From NCBI RefSeq assembly GCF_030552475.1, contig NZ_JAUPED010000002.1, positions 62,001-126,000 on the forward strand: 64,000 bases of DNA, read 5' to 3'. The translations under genes were made by a program, and so were the position numbers. The notes beneath the pieces are model-generated. The model saw nothing but the letters and a program-made list of their open reading frames with translations. It ran no database searches and was not told where the DNA came from. The DNA comes from Mariniflexile sp. AS56. Lineage in GTDB: Bacteria; Bacteroidota; Bacteroidia; Flavobacteriales; Flavobacteriaceae. Below are positions 53,593 to 63,271 of this stretch, one piece after another (position 1 is the first letter of the stretch; the number at the start of each line of letters is the position of its first letter).

Positions 53593-54111
53593 ATGAAAAA
53601 ATTAATTTTATCTATCGGAATCGGAATTATAGCAACAGCATCCATTTTTGCACAACAAACAGAAATTGATATCACGCCCAATAACTCATGGTTAAAAGCA
53701 GGTTTAACAGCCGGTGTGCCTGTGGGAGATGCCAGCGACGTTTCGTCATTTAACTTAGGAGTCGATTTGAGAGGGCAATATTTATTCAACCCTAATTTCG
53801 CTATTGGTGTGGCTTCTGGTTATAGCCATTATTTTGCAAAAGATGGTTTAGAAGATTTTGGCGTGATTCCAGTAGCCGGTTTTGCACGTTATTATTTTAC
53901 ACCTAGCGGTCTGTTTTTAGGAACTGATGTTGGGTATGGGTTTTTATCTAATATAGATAATAACGACGGTGGTTTATACGTAAACCCACAAGTTGGGTAC
54001 CACAACCGCGATTGGAATATTTATGGTTTCTACCAAAACACATTTGCAGAAAACGATCTCGATTTACAAAACGTAGGTATTGGTGTTACTTATAATATCA
54101 GGTTTAAATAA
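53593..54111 (+). CDS. Small outer-membrane beta-barrel protein
   Basis: The 172-residue product has a signal peptide (about 1-20, IFAQ). The mature chain is alternating strands with aromatic ends (WLKAGLTAGVPVG, GQYLFNPNFAIGVASGYSHYF, GFARYYFTPSGLFLGTDVGYGF), ending in NIRFK with a Phe near the end. The size suits an eight-stranded OmpA/OmpX-like barrel. Function unknown. It has its own terminator. Confidence 0.82.
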   Translation: MKKLILSIGIGIIATASIFAQQTEIDITPNNSWLKAGLTAGVPVGDASDVSSFNLGVDLRGQYLFNPNFAIGVASGYSHYFAKDGLEDFGVIPVAGFARYYFTPSGLFLGTDVGYGFLSNIDNNDGGLYVNPQVGYHNRDWNIYGFYQNTFAENDLDLQNVGIGVTYNIRFK

Positions 54112-54139
54112 ATTATAGTAAGTTTATAAGGGTAAAAAG

Positions 54140-54163
54140 AAGGGGCAAGTTGCTCCTTTTTTT
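54140..54163 (+). terminator. Intrinsic terminator of the small barrel gene
   Basis: AAGGGGC pairs with GCTCCTT (7 base pairs including a G:U, loop AAGTT), followed by T. Confidence 0.75.
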
Positions 54164-54172
54164 ATTTACTTA

Positions 54173-54203
54173 TTGTTTGGCAAGCCTAAACAAATTACAT
54201 TTG
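54173..54203 (+). promoter_or_regulatory. Promoter of purC
   Basis: TTG (54173-54175), 20 bases, TACATTTG (54196-54203), a full Bacteroidota-type promoter 26 bases before the purC ATG. Confidence 0.72.
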
Positions 54204-54228
54204 CACAACAAACAACACGCTACTTTTA

Positions 54229-55176
54229 ATGAATACAATAACGAGTACCAATTTCAATTTTCCAGAGCAAAAATCTGTTTACCACGGAAAAGTTAGAGAA
54301 GTTTATAATATTAACGACGAAGCATTGGTTATGATTGCTACCGATCGCTTATCGGCTTTCGATGTAGTGATGCCAAAAGGGATTCCATACAAAGGGCAAA
54401 TATTAAACCAAATAGCAACCAAAATGATGGCGGCTACTCAAGATATTGTGCCTAATTGGTTAACAGCAACTCCAGACCCTAATGTGGCTGTAGGGCATTT
54501 ATGTGAGCCTTTTAAAGTAGAAATGGTAATACGTGGGTATATGAGTGGGCATGCAGCACGCGAGTATAAAGCAGGGAAGCGTATACTTTGTGGTGTGGCT
54601 ATGCCAGAAGGGATGAAGGAAAACGATCAATTTCCAACGCCTATTTTAACGCCAGCAACCAAAGCAGAAATGGGCGACCACGATGAAGATATTTCGCGTG
54701 AAGACATTTTAAAACGTGGTATTGTAAGTGAAGCAGATTATGTGGTGTTGGAAGATTATACCCGTAAATTATTTCAAAGAGGTACCGAAATAGCAGCAAG
54801 CCGTGGTTTAATTTTAGTGGATACCAAATATGAATTTGGAAAAACTAAAGACGGACAAATTGTGTTGATTGATGAAATACACACACCAGACTCGTCTCGT
54901 TATTTTTATACCGAAGGTTATGAAGAACGCCAAGCAAAAGGGGAAGCACAAAAGCAACTAAGTAAAGAGTTTGTACGCCAATGGCTTATTGCAAACAACT
55001 TTCAAGGCTTAGAAGGGCAAACCGTACCGGTTATGAGCGATGAGTATATTGAGACCGTTAGCGCCCGTTATATAGAGCTTTACGAAAACATTACTGGCGA
55101 AACGTTTGTAAAAGGCGATGTAAGCGATATACAAAAACGTATTGAAACCAATGTGTTGGAATATTTGAAGAAATAG
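54229..55176 (+). CDS. purC: Phosphoribosylaminoimidazole-succinocarboxamide synthase
   Basis: The 315-residue SAICAR synthase joins CAIR and aspartate in purine synthesis. Visible: GKVREVYNI near the start, [48 protein letters not shown] and [11 protein letters not shown] with [11 protein letters not shown]. The C-terminal extension ([17 protein letters not shown]) is normal for the longer Bacteroidota form. Single gene with its own promoter and terminator. Confidence 0.96.
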   Translation: MNTITSTNFNFPEQKSVYHGKVREVYNINDEALVMIATDRLSAFDVVMPKGIPYKGQILNQIATKMMAATQDIVPNWLTATPDPNVAVGHLCEPFKVEMVIRGYMSGHAAREYKAGKRILCGVAMPEGMKENDQFPTPILTPATKAEMGDHDEDISREDILKRGIVSEADYVVLEDYTRKLFQRGTEIAASRGLILVDTKYEFGKTKDGQIVLIDEIHTPDSSRYFYTEGYEERQAKGEAQKQLSKEFVRQWLIANNFQGLEGQTVPVMSDEYIETVSARYIELYENITGETFVKGDVSDIQKRIETNVLEYLKK

Positions 55177-55201
55177 TAAACACTATTATATAAAAAAAAA
55201 A

Positions 55202-55230
55202 GGACCTTACGGATGTGAGGTCTTTTTTTT
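55202..55230 (+). terminator. Intrinsic terminator of purC
   Basis: GACCTTA pairs with TGAGGTC (7 base pairs, one G:U, 6-base loop), followed by eight T. Confidence 0.8.
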
Positions 55231-55316
55231 GTGGGGTGTTTTAGGAGATTCGTTTATGAGTACTAACCTTTTGATTCAGGAATAAACTTATGCATTGTTT
55301 TTATATAATGTCACCT

Positions 55317-55985
55317 TTAGTTTTTTCTAATAATCAGTGTTTCTAATAGATTTTGATTGTCTACTATTCTAGCAGTCTTGCTGTTGATTTCATATAAAAA
55401 AATGTGTTTTTCGGTTTTGCCTAAATATAATTTTTTTTTAGAAGTTCTAATCGCATTGTCTTTAAACTTAAAGTTATACTCAAGATCATTACCTTTTTCC
55501 TTTACTCTATACCCTTTAGAAAACCCGCTAAATATTGAAAATAATAAAGCAATAATCATTAAGTATATGAGTGGGTTCAAGTCCTTTGTTTTCAATTGTT
55601 TAAGGTAAAATGTTAGAAAAATAATCAAGTAAAAAACATAAGATATGTCATTAATTTTTTCATAAATATTATTTGAGATGAAGAAAATTACTAAGTTAGC
55701 TATTATACCACATAGTATTCCAAAAATCACAGACCATTTATTAAGAAAACTGAGCCATTTGTTGAAAATAAGATGACAAATATAACCACCAAGTATAATT
55801 ATTAAATATACTAAAATATGCTCCATAAATAATGAAGCGTATTCTTTAATCGTTAAATAATCTATTATTCTAATATTGAACATCCCATAGTAGATAATCA
55901 AATTGATTGAACTACATAATGTTACAAATACTGCTCCTGATGGAATTAATTTAATCGCATTTGTAATTTCTTCTTTTTTTTCCAA
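55317..55985 (-). CDS. AT-rich membrane protein of unknown function
   Basis: The 222-residue protein has five or so membrane helices (about 15-35, 48-72, 82-102, 114-130, 139-155) and a basic soluble tail ending LLETLIIRKN. Codon use is richer in ATA and AAA/TTA than in neighbours, hinting at recent arrival or weak selection. The start is TTG at 55985, as an in-frame TAA lies three codons upstream. No domain is recognised. Lone gene between purC and the NYN gene. Confidence 0.55.
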   Translation of the reverse strand: MEKKEEITNAIKLIPSGAVFVTLCSSINLIIYYGMFNIRIIDYLTIKEYASLFMEHILVYLIIILGGYICHLIFNKWLSFLNKWSVIFGILCGIIANLVIFFISNNIYEKINDISYVFYLIIFLTFYLKQLKTKDLNPLIYLMIIALLFSIFSGFSKGYRVKEKGNDLEYNFKFKDNAIRTSKKKLYLGKTEKHIFLYEINSKTARIVDNQNLLETLIIRKN

Positions 55986-56114
55986 GGTCTGAGATTAAAG
56001 GTAGTGTATAGAATTTCAATCCGTTTCAATGATTTATAATCTACGATAAACGAAGTTAGTTTTTTAATACCAGAAAATTAATATGTAATAATAGGTTTAC
56101 AAACAAAGTTTTCA

Positions 56115-56157
56115 ACAAAAAAGGCGTCATTCCGAATACATTTCAGAATAACACCTT
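56115..56157 (-). terminator. Intrinsic terminator of the NYN-domain gene
   Basis: On the minus strand a 16-base-pair stem AAGGTGTTATTCTGAA / TTCGGAATGACGCCTT with three G:U pairs (5-base loop) is followed by six T. The three G:U pairs make it one-directional. The TTCGGAATGACGCC core resembles dispersed Bacteroidota sequences. Confidence 0.8.
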
Positions 56158-56216
56158 AGTGATTTAATATAGTATAAAGCCTCTAGATAAAATCTAGATA
56201 GCCAAAATAGGACGTT

Positions 56217-56981
56217 TTAGCGTCTTCGTTTCTTAACAATAACTTGCTTTGCTTTTATGCGTACAAAAATTAATTTATGACGGCTTTTTGGGTTTTCGCG
56301 TTGCTCTAATTCAAAAATATCAATCGATTTTATTAAAGGCGTTAGCTTATCAAAACCAAAGTTTCTAGAATCGAAATTGGGTTGCTTTTTTTGTAACAAA
56401 CTACCAACATCGCCAAGAAATGCCCATCCATCATCATCGGAAACATCGGCAATCGTGGTTTTAATTAATTCCACATCTTTTGGTGTTATTTTATCTACGC
56501 TGTCTTCTTTAGCATCGTCCACATCTTTATCTTCACGAGCGGCTTTATTTTTAATAATTTCAATGTAAATGAATTTATCGCAGGCCACAATAAATGGGTT
56601 GGGGGTTTTCCGTTCGCCAATACCAATTACTTGCATGCCAGCTTCACGCAAACGTGTTGCCAATCGTGTAAAATCGCTATCACTCGATACCAAACAAAAA
56701 CCGTGCACTTTACCAGAATATAGAATATCCATGGCATCGATAATCATCGCGGAATCGGTTGAGTTTTTTCCGGTAGTATAACCATATTGCTGTATAGGCG
56801 TAATGGCGTTTTCAAGTAATAGGTTTTTCCATTTAGAAAGGTGTGGCTTGGTCCAATCACCATAAATACGTTTAATGCTGGGATTCCCGTATTTGGCAAT
56901 CTCTTCCATCATTTCTTTAACGTGTGCCGATGGGATGTTATCGCCATCAATAAGTACTGCAATATTTATATTTGTATCCAT
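56217..56981 (-). CDS. NYN-domain (PIN-like RNase) protein with C-terminal LOTUS/OST-HTH-like region
   Basis: The 254-residue protein has the NYN/LabA-type nuclease fold: LIDGDNIP (11-18) with Asp12 and Asp14, KNSTDSAMIIDAMD (Asp76, Asp82) and LVSSDSDFTRLATRLR (Asp101/103). These acidic residues form the metal site. After an acidic linker the region 165-245 (DVELIKTTIADVSDDDGWAFLGDVGSLLQKK...NFGFDKLTPLIKS) looks like an OST-HTH/LOTUS domain, which binds RNA. This domain pair is common in bacteria and is thought to cleave RNA; targets are unknown. A terminator follows. Confidence 0.9.
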   Translation of the reverse strand: MDTNINIAVLIDGDNIPSAHVKEMMEEIAKYGNPSIKRIYGDWTKPHLSKWKNLLLENAITPIQQYGYTTGKNSTDSAMIIDAMDILYSGKVHGFCLVSSDSDFTRLATRLREAGMQVIGIGERKTPNPFIVACDKFIYIEIIKNKAAREDKDVDDAKEDSVDKITPKDVELIKTTIADVSDDDGWAFLGDVGSLLQKKQPNFDSRNFGFDKLTPLIKSIDIFELEQRENPKSRHKLIFVRIKAKQVIVKKRRR

Positions 56982-57131
56982 GTAATTTTTTAATGTTGTA
57001 ATTCGTGATGCATGCCTTAAAATCTCTTAACGCGATGCGAACTCACAGAATCACGAAGTTAGGATATAATATTTAAAAAAACGAACGAATTACTTACAGA
57101 TACGGCATGCCATCTGTAAAATAACAGAGTG

Positions 57132-57503
57132 CTATTTCTTTTTATTTTTGGGTTTGCTGGCTTTGGCCAAGGGGTTAAAGGCTAAACATAATTGGAGCCA
57201 ATACCATAAATCGGTATCGGTATCAAAACCATCGGGTGTTACAAATATATAACCACGCATGGGGCGTCCTGTAAAATCCATAGGGAGACAGGCAGGTTTT
57301 TCAAGTTCGGCTTCGTAAACGGTTTCACCAATACGTGCCATGAGTAAGTTGTCTCCAAATTTTTTATCGAAATGAATGCCGCAAAGCATTTTATTATCAA
57401 CCTTAAAACAGAGGCCACCCATCATGCTTAACTCTTCAAAAAAGATATGGCTTTCTTGGAGTAATTGACGGATTCTATCGGCTAAAAAGGCATCGTAAGC
57501 CAT
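57132..57503 (-). CDS. TfoX/Sxy N-terminal domain protein
   Basis: The 123-residue protein fits the TfoX N-terminal domain: ADRIRQLLQESHIFFEELSMMGGLCFKVDNKMLCGI, then GDNLLMARIG and MRGYIFVTPDGFDTDTDLWYWL. A Lys-rich tail follows. In Haemophilus and Vibrio, TfoX/Sxy acts in competence; the single N-terminal domain in other bacteria has no known role. It starts three bases after the acyltransferase stop on the same strand, hence one transcript. Confidence 0.88.
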   Translation of the reverse strand: MAYDAFLADRIRQLLQESHIFFEELSMMGGLCFKVDNKMLCGIHFDKKFGDNLLMARIGETVYEAELEKPACLPMDFTGRPMRGYIFVTPDGFDTDTDLWYWLQLCLAFNPLAKASKPKNKKK

Positions 57504-57506
57504 CTT

Positions 57507-58595
57507 TTATCTTTTAAAGTATCGAATACATTTTCGAGCTAAATTATACATAAAATGGTTGGTTTGAGCGTAATAAAATGAGATCAAGCATACCGCAACA
57601 ACAAACATGGTAGCTCCAAAAATAGCTTCCCAAGGGTTTAAAGATTGGTTGAAGAATTTTTTTAAGCCATAGCCTGTAAAACTTCCGTAAAGTAATATGA
57701 AGTGTATCACATACATAGACAGCGTTTTTTCTCCTATTCTTGAAATGATAGACTGTTTTAAATAGCGTTCGAAGGTGTAAAACAAGCCAAAAAGGATGAA
57801 AACATTACCCATTCTAATAAACAAGTAATTGTAATTGGCACAGCGCTCTAAAAGCTCGTAGCCGGTGATTCTGTGTAGATAAAAAAGAGTTTCAGTAGAA
57901 TAATAAATAAGCAATACACCTACTGAAAAGAACGTCACAATGGTGAATTGTTTGAAAAGATTGCGGTGTGCATGCCTAAAAAACACGGTGGAAATAAAGG
58001 CTCCAAATGCAGAATATCCAAACCAAGGCATAATCGTAAAAACAGAACCATTCACTTTGGTCATATAATTCGCGAAAATTAGTGGCACATCGTCTATAAC
58101 CAGTTTTCGGTATAAGGGTTCTGATATAAAAATGGCACAACCAATACAAAATAGCACAATGGAAAAGAGGTAACTATGGTTTTTAAATATAGAATACAGT
58201 ATAACGAGGAGTATAAGCGACAAACCAATGCATTGCAGCACGTCTATAACTAAAAAATACGGACTAAAATACCCCGTAAACCAACTAACAAAATTAACAC
58301 GTAAACTATAGCCTATACCTAGAAGTAGCAAACCTCTAAATATACCCTTCTTCATACGTTTTTTATCGTCGCCTTTGGCATTGGCACGTAATAGTAAATA
58401 GGTAAAAACGAGTCCGGAGATGGTGAAAAAAGTAGGAGCAGTGATTCCTCTAAAATACGACCATAAATTGTATGCAGGGTAAATAGGGTTTCTATAAAGC
58501 GGGTCTAATAGGGTATCAATAAAATGCCCCTGTAGCATCATTAAAATGGCAAATGCTCGAACAGCATCAATAAAATATAAGCGATTAGTTTGCAA
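57507..58595 (-). CDS. Membrane acyltransferase (DUF1624/heparan-N-acetyltransferase-like)
   Basis: The 362-residue protein has about ten membrane helices and the opening RLYFIDAVRAFAILMMLQGHFIDTLL, with the catalytic-type His22 of the family in QGHF. Other phrases are FTISGLVFTYLLL and FRGITAPTF. The family moves acyl groups to sugars across the membrane. The start at TTG 58595 is preferred for spacing; the open frame extends further without ATG. Substrate unknown. Co-transcribed with the TfoX gene. Confidence 0.85.
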   Translation of the reverse strand: MQTNRLYFIDAVRAFAILMMLQGHFIDTLLDPLYRNPIYPAYNLWSYFRGITAPTFFTISGLVFTYLLLRANAKGDDKKRMKKGIFRGLLLLGIGYSLRVNFVSWFTGYFSPYFLVIDVLQCIGLSLILLVILYSIFKNHSYLFSIVLFCIGCAIFISEPLYRKLVIDDVPLIFANYMTKVNGSVFTIMPWFGYSAFGAFISTVFFRHAHRNLFKQFTIVTFFSVGVLLIYYSTETLFYLHRITGYELLERCANYNYLFIRMGNVFILFGLFYTFERYLKQSIISRIGEKTLSMYVIHFILLYGSFTGYGLKKFFNQSLNPWEAIFGATMFVVAVCLISFYYAQTNHFMYNLARKCIRYFKR

Positions 58596-59297
58596 TCCTA
58601 AATTTAGTTTGATTAGGGTAAATATACTTCTAAAAATTAAAACTGGGTAAAGCTTCGTTAATATTTATCTAATTATGCCAAGATATTTTCAGGGTATTGC
58701 GCAATGCTTTGAGAATCTGATATAATAGGTGCTAAACTCAGTAAAAAAGAAGCTTATGTTTTTCAAATAAAGAAGGTTAAACCGAGTTGAAAGTCCTAAA
58801 ATAGTTACTTGTAAATGCTGTGTTATACGTTGGTTTTACCCAAATAGCAGCGGTGTTTCATGGTTTTTTGAAATATTTAGAAAGGAAGCTTGAATTGGAT
58901 TGAAAAAAAAAAGATTGTTAATGTTAGTTAGGAATAGGGAAAATATTAGAAAATGAGCATCGGGTTATTGTAGGTTTTACAGAGTAAATATTATATTAGC
59001 GGTCATGTCTTGTTTATATTTTGTGTTAAAAATTAAATATTCAGTAATTTTTTTAATGAAATGGCTGAATAATTCTGAAAAAATAAATCCTTTCTTTGAA
59101 AGATACATTTATACAACAATGGTTTAAAAAGAAGTTGTTTTTTCATAAAAAAAGACAAAAGCAGTATGGTACAGGATGGATTAACTTTTTTAAAACGAGT
59201 TATTTGATACTCACGATAGGTTTTTTTTAAAACACCTAAGTAACAACCGAAACAAGCATAAAAAATTAAATATTAACCAACATAATAAAATTAAAAC
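58596..59297. other. Long upstream region of the symporter and acs genes
   Basis: About 700 bases without a supported gene. A -7-like TTTCTTTG lies at 59091-59098, giving a possible leader near 190 bases. A weak stem ACAAC (59113-59117) / GTTGT (59134-59138) is followed by T. No conserved RNA or repeat is recognised. Confidence 0.45.
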
Positions 59298-59552
59298 ATG
59301 TCAAAAAGCAAAGCAAAAGCCTATTGGAAGGAAAACATTAGGTACCTTTTTATACTATTAACCATTTGGTTTGTAGTATCCTTCGGTGCCGGAATCTTAC
59401 TTAAAGATACATTAAATACTATAAGAATGGGAGGCTTTAAATTAGGTTTTTGGTTTGCACAACAGGGCTCTATTTATGTGTTTGTTGTTCTCATATTTGT
59501 ATATGTTCGCCTTATGAATAAACTTGATAAAAAATATGGTTATGATGAATAG
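59298..59552 (+). CDS. Symporter small subunit (DUF4212)
   Basis: The 84-residue protein has two membrane helices (about 12-32 and 52-74) with YWKENIRYLFILLTIWFVVSFGAGILL and GFKLGFWFAQQGSIYVFVVLIFVYVRLMNKLDKKYG. This is the small partner of the two-part sodium/solute symporters of the VC_2705 type (DUF4212). It overlaps the large subunit by about 11 bases, which suggests fixed stoichiometry by coupled translation. Confidence 0.93.
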   Translation: MSKSKAKAYWKENIRYLFILLTIWFVVSFGAGILLKDTLNTIRMGGFKLGFWFAQQGSIYVFVVLIFVYVRLMNKLDKKYGYDE

Positions 59553-61266
59553 TTTATTTTTAGCAGCAGGTTTAGGCGTTCAAACTTGGACTTATATTAT
59601 AGTAGGTATTACGTTCACACTTTATATAGGTATTGCGATTTGGTCGCGTGCAGGCTCAACCAAAGAGTTTTATGTAGCTGGTGGTGGTGTATCGCCATTA
59701 GCAAATGGTATGGCTACTGCAGCAGATTGGATGAGTGCAGCGTCTTTTATATCCATGGCAGGAATTATTTCCTTTGCAGGTTATGATGGGGCGGTGTATT
59801 TAATGGGATGGACCGGTGGTTATGTGCTTTTAGCATTACTACTTGCGCCTTATTTGCGTAAGTTCGGAAAATTTACAGTGCCCGATTTTATTGGGGATCG
59901 CTATTACTCCAATACAGCACGTTTTGTAGGGGTGTTTTGCGCACTTATTGTATCGTTTACCTATGTAGCAGGTCAAATGCGTGGCGTAGGTTTGGTGTTT
60001 TCTCGTTTTTTAGAAGTGGATATCAACACGGGGGTTATTATTGGAATGATTATCGTTTTATTTTATGCCGTTCTTGGTGGTATGAAAGGGATCACATATA
60101 CTCAGGTAGCACAGTATTGCGTACTTATTTTCGCTTTTATGGTGCCTGCTATTTTTATATCTATTCAAATGACGGGGAACCCGATACCGCAATTAGGTTT
60201 TGGTAGTACGTTGGCTGATGGATCTGGAACGTATTTACTTGATAAATTAGATGGTTTAAGTGCTGATTTAGGGTTTGCTGAATATACGGAAGGCTCCAAA
60301 TCAATGATTGATGTATTCGCCATCACTTTAGCCTTAATGGTTGGTACCGCAGGTTTACCACACGTTATTGTACGCTTTTTTACCGTGAAACGAGTGAAAG
60401 ATGCGCGTAAATCAGCAGGTTTAGCTTTATTGTTAATTGCACTTTTATATACAGCGGCACCTGCAGTATCTGTTTTTGCAAGAACGAATTTAATCGAAAC
60501 AGTTTCAAACCAACCTTATGCGAGTATGCCAGAATGGTTTCAAAAATGGGAAACCACGGGTTTAATTGTTTTTGATGATAAGAATAACGACGGAATCATA
60601 CAATACTTAGCCGATCCTATCAAAAATGAATTGGTGGTAGATAATGATATTATGGTACTTGCCAATCCGGAAATTGCACAATTACCAGACTGGGTAATCG
60701 CTTTAGTAGCAGCAGGTGCATTGGCAGCCGCTTTATCTACAGCAGCTGGCTTGTTATTGGTAATTTCATCGTCTGTTTCTCATGATTTAATCAAGAAAAT
60801 GATTAACCCAAATATTTCAGAAAAAGGAGAATTAATTGCAGCACGTTTAGCGGCTACTGTAGCAGTTTGTGTTGCTGGTTGGTTTGGTATTAATCCACCA
60901 GGGTTTGTTGCCGCAACCGTTGCTTTGGCCTTTGGTCTGGCTGCAGCGTCCTTTTTCCCTGCCATTATTTTAGGAATTTTCTATAAGAAAATGAACAAAG
61001 AAGGTGCTATTGCTGGTATGATTGTCGGTATCCTTTCCATGTTATTTTATATGCTTAAATTTAAATTCGACTGGTTTGGTGGCGGCGGAAAAGATGATTG
61101 GTGGTTTGGAATCTCACCAGAAGGTTTTGGTACTGTGGCCATGATTATTAACTTTATAGTATCGATTGTAATCATGAAGTTTACACCAGAACCGCCTCAA
61201 GAAGTACAAGATATTGTTGAAAATATTCGTATTCCAAGTGGTGCGGGAGAAGCTACGGGACATTAA
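59542..61266 (+). CDS. Sodium:solute symporter large subunit (VC_2705/ActP-like), probable acetate uptake
   Basis: The protein has about 574 residues and 13 membrane helices. The sodium/solute symporter signatures are present: REFYVAGGGVSPLANGMATAADWMSAASF-like segment at residues 40-65 (KEFYVAGGGVSPLANGMATA), TYVAGQMRGVGLVFSR and GLPHVIVRFFTVKRVKDAR. The start is placed at ATG 59542; ATG 59536 and 59545 and an upstream TTG are possible. Partner of the DUF4212 gene just before it. Acs follows after 88 bases, so acetate or another short carboxylate is the likely substrate; that is inference from context. Confidence 0.9.
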   Translation: MMNSLFLAAGLGVQTWTYIIVGITFTLYIGIAIWSRAGSTKEFYVAGGGVSPLANGMATAADWMSAASFISMAGIISFAGYDGAVYLMGWTGGYVLLALLLAPYLRKFGKFTVPDFIGDRYYSNTARFVGVFCALIVSFTYVAGQMRGVGLVFSRFLEVDINTGVIIGMIIVLFYAVLGGMKGITYTQVAQYCVLIFAFMVPAIFISIQMTGNPIPQLGFGSTLADGSGTYLLDKLDGLSADLGFAEYTEGSKSMIDVFAITLALMVGTAGLPHVIVRFFTVKRVKDARKSAGLALLLIALLYTAAPAVSVFARTNLIETVSNQPYASMPEWFQKWETTGLIVFDDKNNDGIIQYLADPIKNELVVDNDIMVLANPEIAQLPDWVIALVAAGALAAALSTAAGLLLVISSSVSHDLIKKMINPNISEKGELIAARLAATVAVCVAGWFGINPPGFVAATVALAFGLAAASFFPAIILGIFYKKMNKEGAIAGMIVGILSMLFYMLKFKFDWFGGGGKDDWWFGISPEGFGTVAMIINFIVSIVIMKFTPEPPQEVQDIVENIRIPSGAGEATGH

Positions 61267-61281
61267 TTGTCAATTGACAAT
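61266..61281. repeat. 16-base palindrome upstream of acs
   Basis: ATTGTCAATTGACAAT is a perfect 16-base palindrome beginning at the last base of the symporter stop codon. It shares the core TTGTCAATT/AATTGACAA with the 36-base palindrome at 63272-63307. Confidence 0.7.
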
Positions 61282-61354
61282 GGAGAATTAACAATTAATA
61301 ATGTAAATTCATCAATTAATAAATCAACGATTTAACAAATCAACAGTAAAAAAA

Positions 61355-63262
61355 ATGAGTAATTACCACATAAAACATTTAGAAGAATACTATCAAGTTT
61401 ATAGAAAATCTATTAGAGAGCCTGAGAATTTTTGGGAAGAAGTTGCCGAAGAGCATTTCGTATGGCGTAAAAAATGGGATAATGTATTAAGTTGGGATTT
61501 TACCAAACCTGAAGTCAAGTGGTTTGAAGGTGCAAAACTTAATATTACTGAAAACTGTATTGACAGGCATTTAGCAACACGTGGTGATAAAACCGCTATT
61601 TTGTTTGAACCTAACAATCCTGATGAACCTTCAGAGCATATTACATACAGTCAGTTACATAAACGGGTAAACCAGTTTGCGAACGTACTGAAAGCACATG
61701 GTATTCAAAAAGGAGATCGTGTGTGTATTTATGTACCCATGATTCCGGAATTGGCTATTTCCTTATTGGCTTGTGCACGCATTGGTGCTATTCATTCGGT
61801 GGTATTTGCTGGGTTTTCTTCAACAGCAGTCGCCACACGAATTAATGATAGCGATTGTAAAATGGTTATTACGGCCGATGGGTCTTACCGTGGTGCGAAA
61901 TCCATAGATTTAAAAGGTATTGTAGATGAAGCCTTGGAAGAATGTCCAGGTGTAAAAACGGTATTGGTTGCAAAACGCACCAATTCTGAAGTGCACATGA
62001 AAGAAGGTCGCGATTTGTGGTTGCAACCTCTGTTAGATGCCGCTTCAACAGAGTGTAAAGCAGAAATTATGGATGCGGAAGATCCGTTGTTTATTCTATA
62101 TACATCTGGTTCTACAGGAAAACCAAAAGGGATGGTGCATACTACCGCAGGGTATATGGTGTACACCGCGTATACGTTTAAAAACGCGTTTCAGTACCGT
62201 GAAAATGATGTGTACTGGTGTACCGCCGATATTGGTTGGATTACCGGGCACAGTTACATTGTTTACGGCCCTTTAGCAAACGGAGCTACAAGTGTTATGT
62301 TTGAAGGCGTACCTAGTTATCCGGATTTCGGACGCTTTTGGCAAATAGTCGATAAACATAATGTAACTCAGTTTTATACCGCTCCAACGGCGATTCGTGC
62401 CTTGGCAAAACAAGGTGTGGAATTGGTAGAGAAATACGATTTATCATCCTTAAAAGTATTAGGAAGTGTTGGCGAACCTATCAACGAAGAAGCTTGGCAC
62501 TGGTACAATGATGTGGTTGGGAAAAATAAAAGCCCGATTATAGATTCGTGGTGGCAAACAGAAACGGGTGGTATCATGATTACACCAATTCCCTATGTAA
62601 CGCCAACCAAACCAACCTATGCGACTTTACCTTTTATAGGTATTCAACCCGCATTAATGGATGAGGCTGGGAATGAACTTAAAGGCAATCAAATTGAAGG
62701 CCGTTTGTGTATCAAATTCCCATGGCCGTCGATTGCGCGTACCATTTGGGGAAATCATGAGCGCTATAGAGAAACTTATTTTTCAACATATGAAAACAAA
62801 TATTTTACGGGAGATGGTGCCTTACGTGATGAAGTAGGTTATTACCGTATTACAGGTAGGGTAGATGATGTTATTATTGTTTCAGGACATAACTTAGGAA
62901 CAGCACCTATTGAAGATGCTATTAACGAGCATCCAGCTGTGGCAGAATCGGCCATTGTAGGGTTTCCACACGATATTAAAGGAAGTGCTTTGTATGGTTA
63001 TGTAACGCTTAAAGATACCGGCGAATCTCGAAACCATGATAATTTACGAAAAGAAATTAATCAACTTATTTCAGATCGAATCGGACCTATTGCAAAACTT
63101 GATAAAATTCAATTTACCAACGGATTACCTAAAACACGATCAGGAAAAATTATGCGTCGTATTTTACGTAAAATAGCGAGTAAAGACACCTCAAACTTAG
63201 GCGATACCAGCACCCTGTTAAACCCAGAAGTGGTTCAGGATATTATGGATGAAGCTCTTTAA
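61355..63262 (+). CDS. acs: Acetyl-CoA synthetase (acetate--CoA ligase)
   Basis: The 635-residue adenylate-forming enzyme has the P-loop-like YTSGSTGKPKGM (about 249-260), DIGWITGHSYIVYGPL, WWQTETGG, YFTGDGALRDEVGYYRITGRVDD and the C-terminal lysine in RSGKIMRR (Lys598), which is the acetylation-controlled catalytic Lys in the family. It turns acetate, ATP and CoA into acetyl-CoA. The symporter pair upstream fits acetate uptake. Confidence 0.97.
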   Translation: MSNYHIKHLEEYYQVYRKSIREPENFWEEVAEEHFVWRKKWDNVLSWDFTKPEVKWFEGAKLNITENCIDRHLATRGDKTAILFEPNNPDEPSEHITYSQLHKRVNQFANVLKAHGIQKGDRVCIYVPMIPELAISLLACARIGAIHSVVFAGFSSTAVATRINDSDCKMVITADGSYRGAKSIDLKGIVDEALEECPGVKTVLVAKRTNSEVHMKEGRDLWLQPLLDAASTECKAEIMDAEDPLFILYTSGSTGKPKGMVHTTAGYMVYTAYTFKNAFQYRENDVYWCTADIGWITGHSYIVYGPLANGATSVMFEGVPSYPDFGRFWQIVDKHNVTQFYTAPTAIRALAKQGVELVEKYDLSSLKVLGSVGEPINEEAWHWYNDVVGKNKSPIIDSWWQTETGGIMITPIPYVTPTKPTYATLPFIGIQPALMDEAGNELKGNQIEGRLCIKFPWPSIARTIWGNHERYRETYFSTYENKYFTGDGALRDEVGYYRITGRVDDVIIVSGHNLGTAPIEDAINEHPAVAESAIVGFPHDIKGSALYGYVTLKDTGESRNHDNLRKEINQLISDRIGPIAKLDKIQFTNGLPKTRSGKIMRRILRKIASKDTSNLGDTSTLLNPEVVQDIMDEAL

Positions 63263-63271
63263 AAGAAATAA

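Noticed and set aside
56217-56981. NYN-domain gene as part of an anti-phage or toxin system
   Set aside because: No partner gene, toxin/antitoxin pair or defence neighbour; NYN-LOTUS proteins are widespread as single genes.
59586-60206. Two plus-strand frames inside the symporter gene
   Set aside because: Out-of-frame translations of membrane helices, rich in Cys, Trp and Tyr; shadows.
59298-63262. Symporter plus acs as a novel gene cluster
   Set aside because: A VC_2705-type symporter pair next to acs is a known arrangement.
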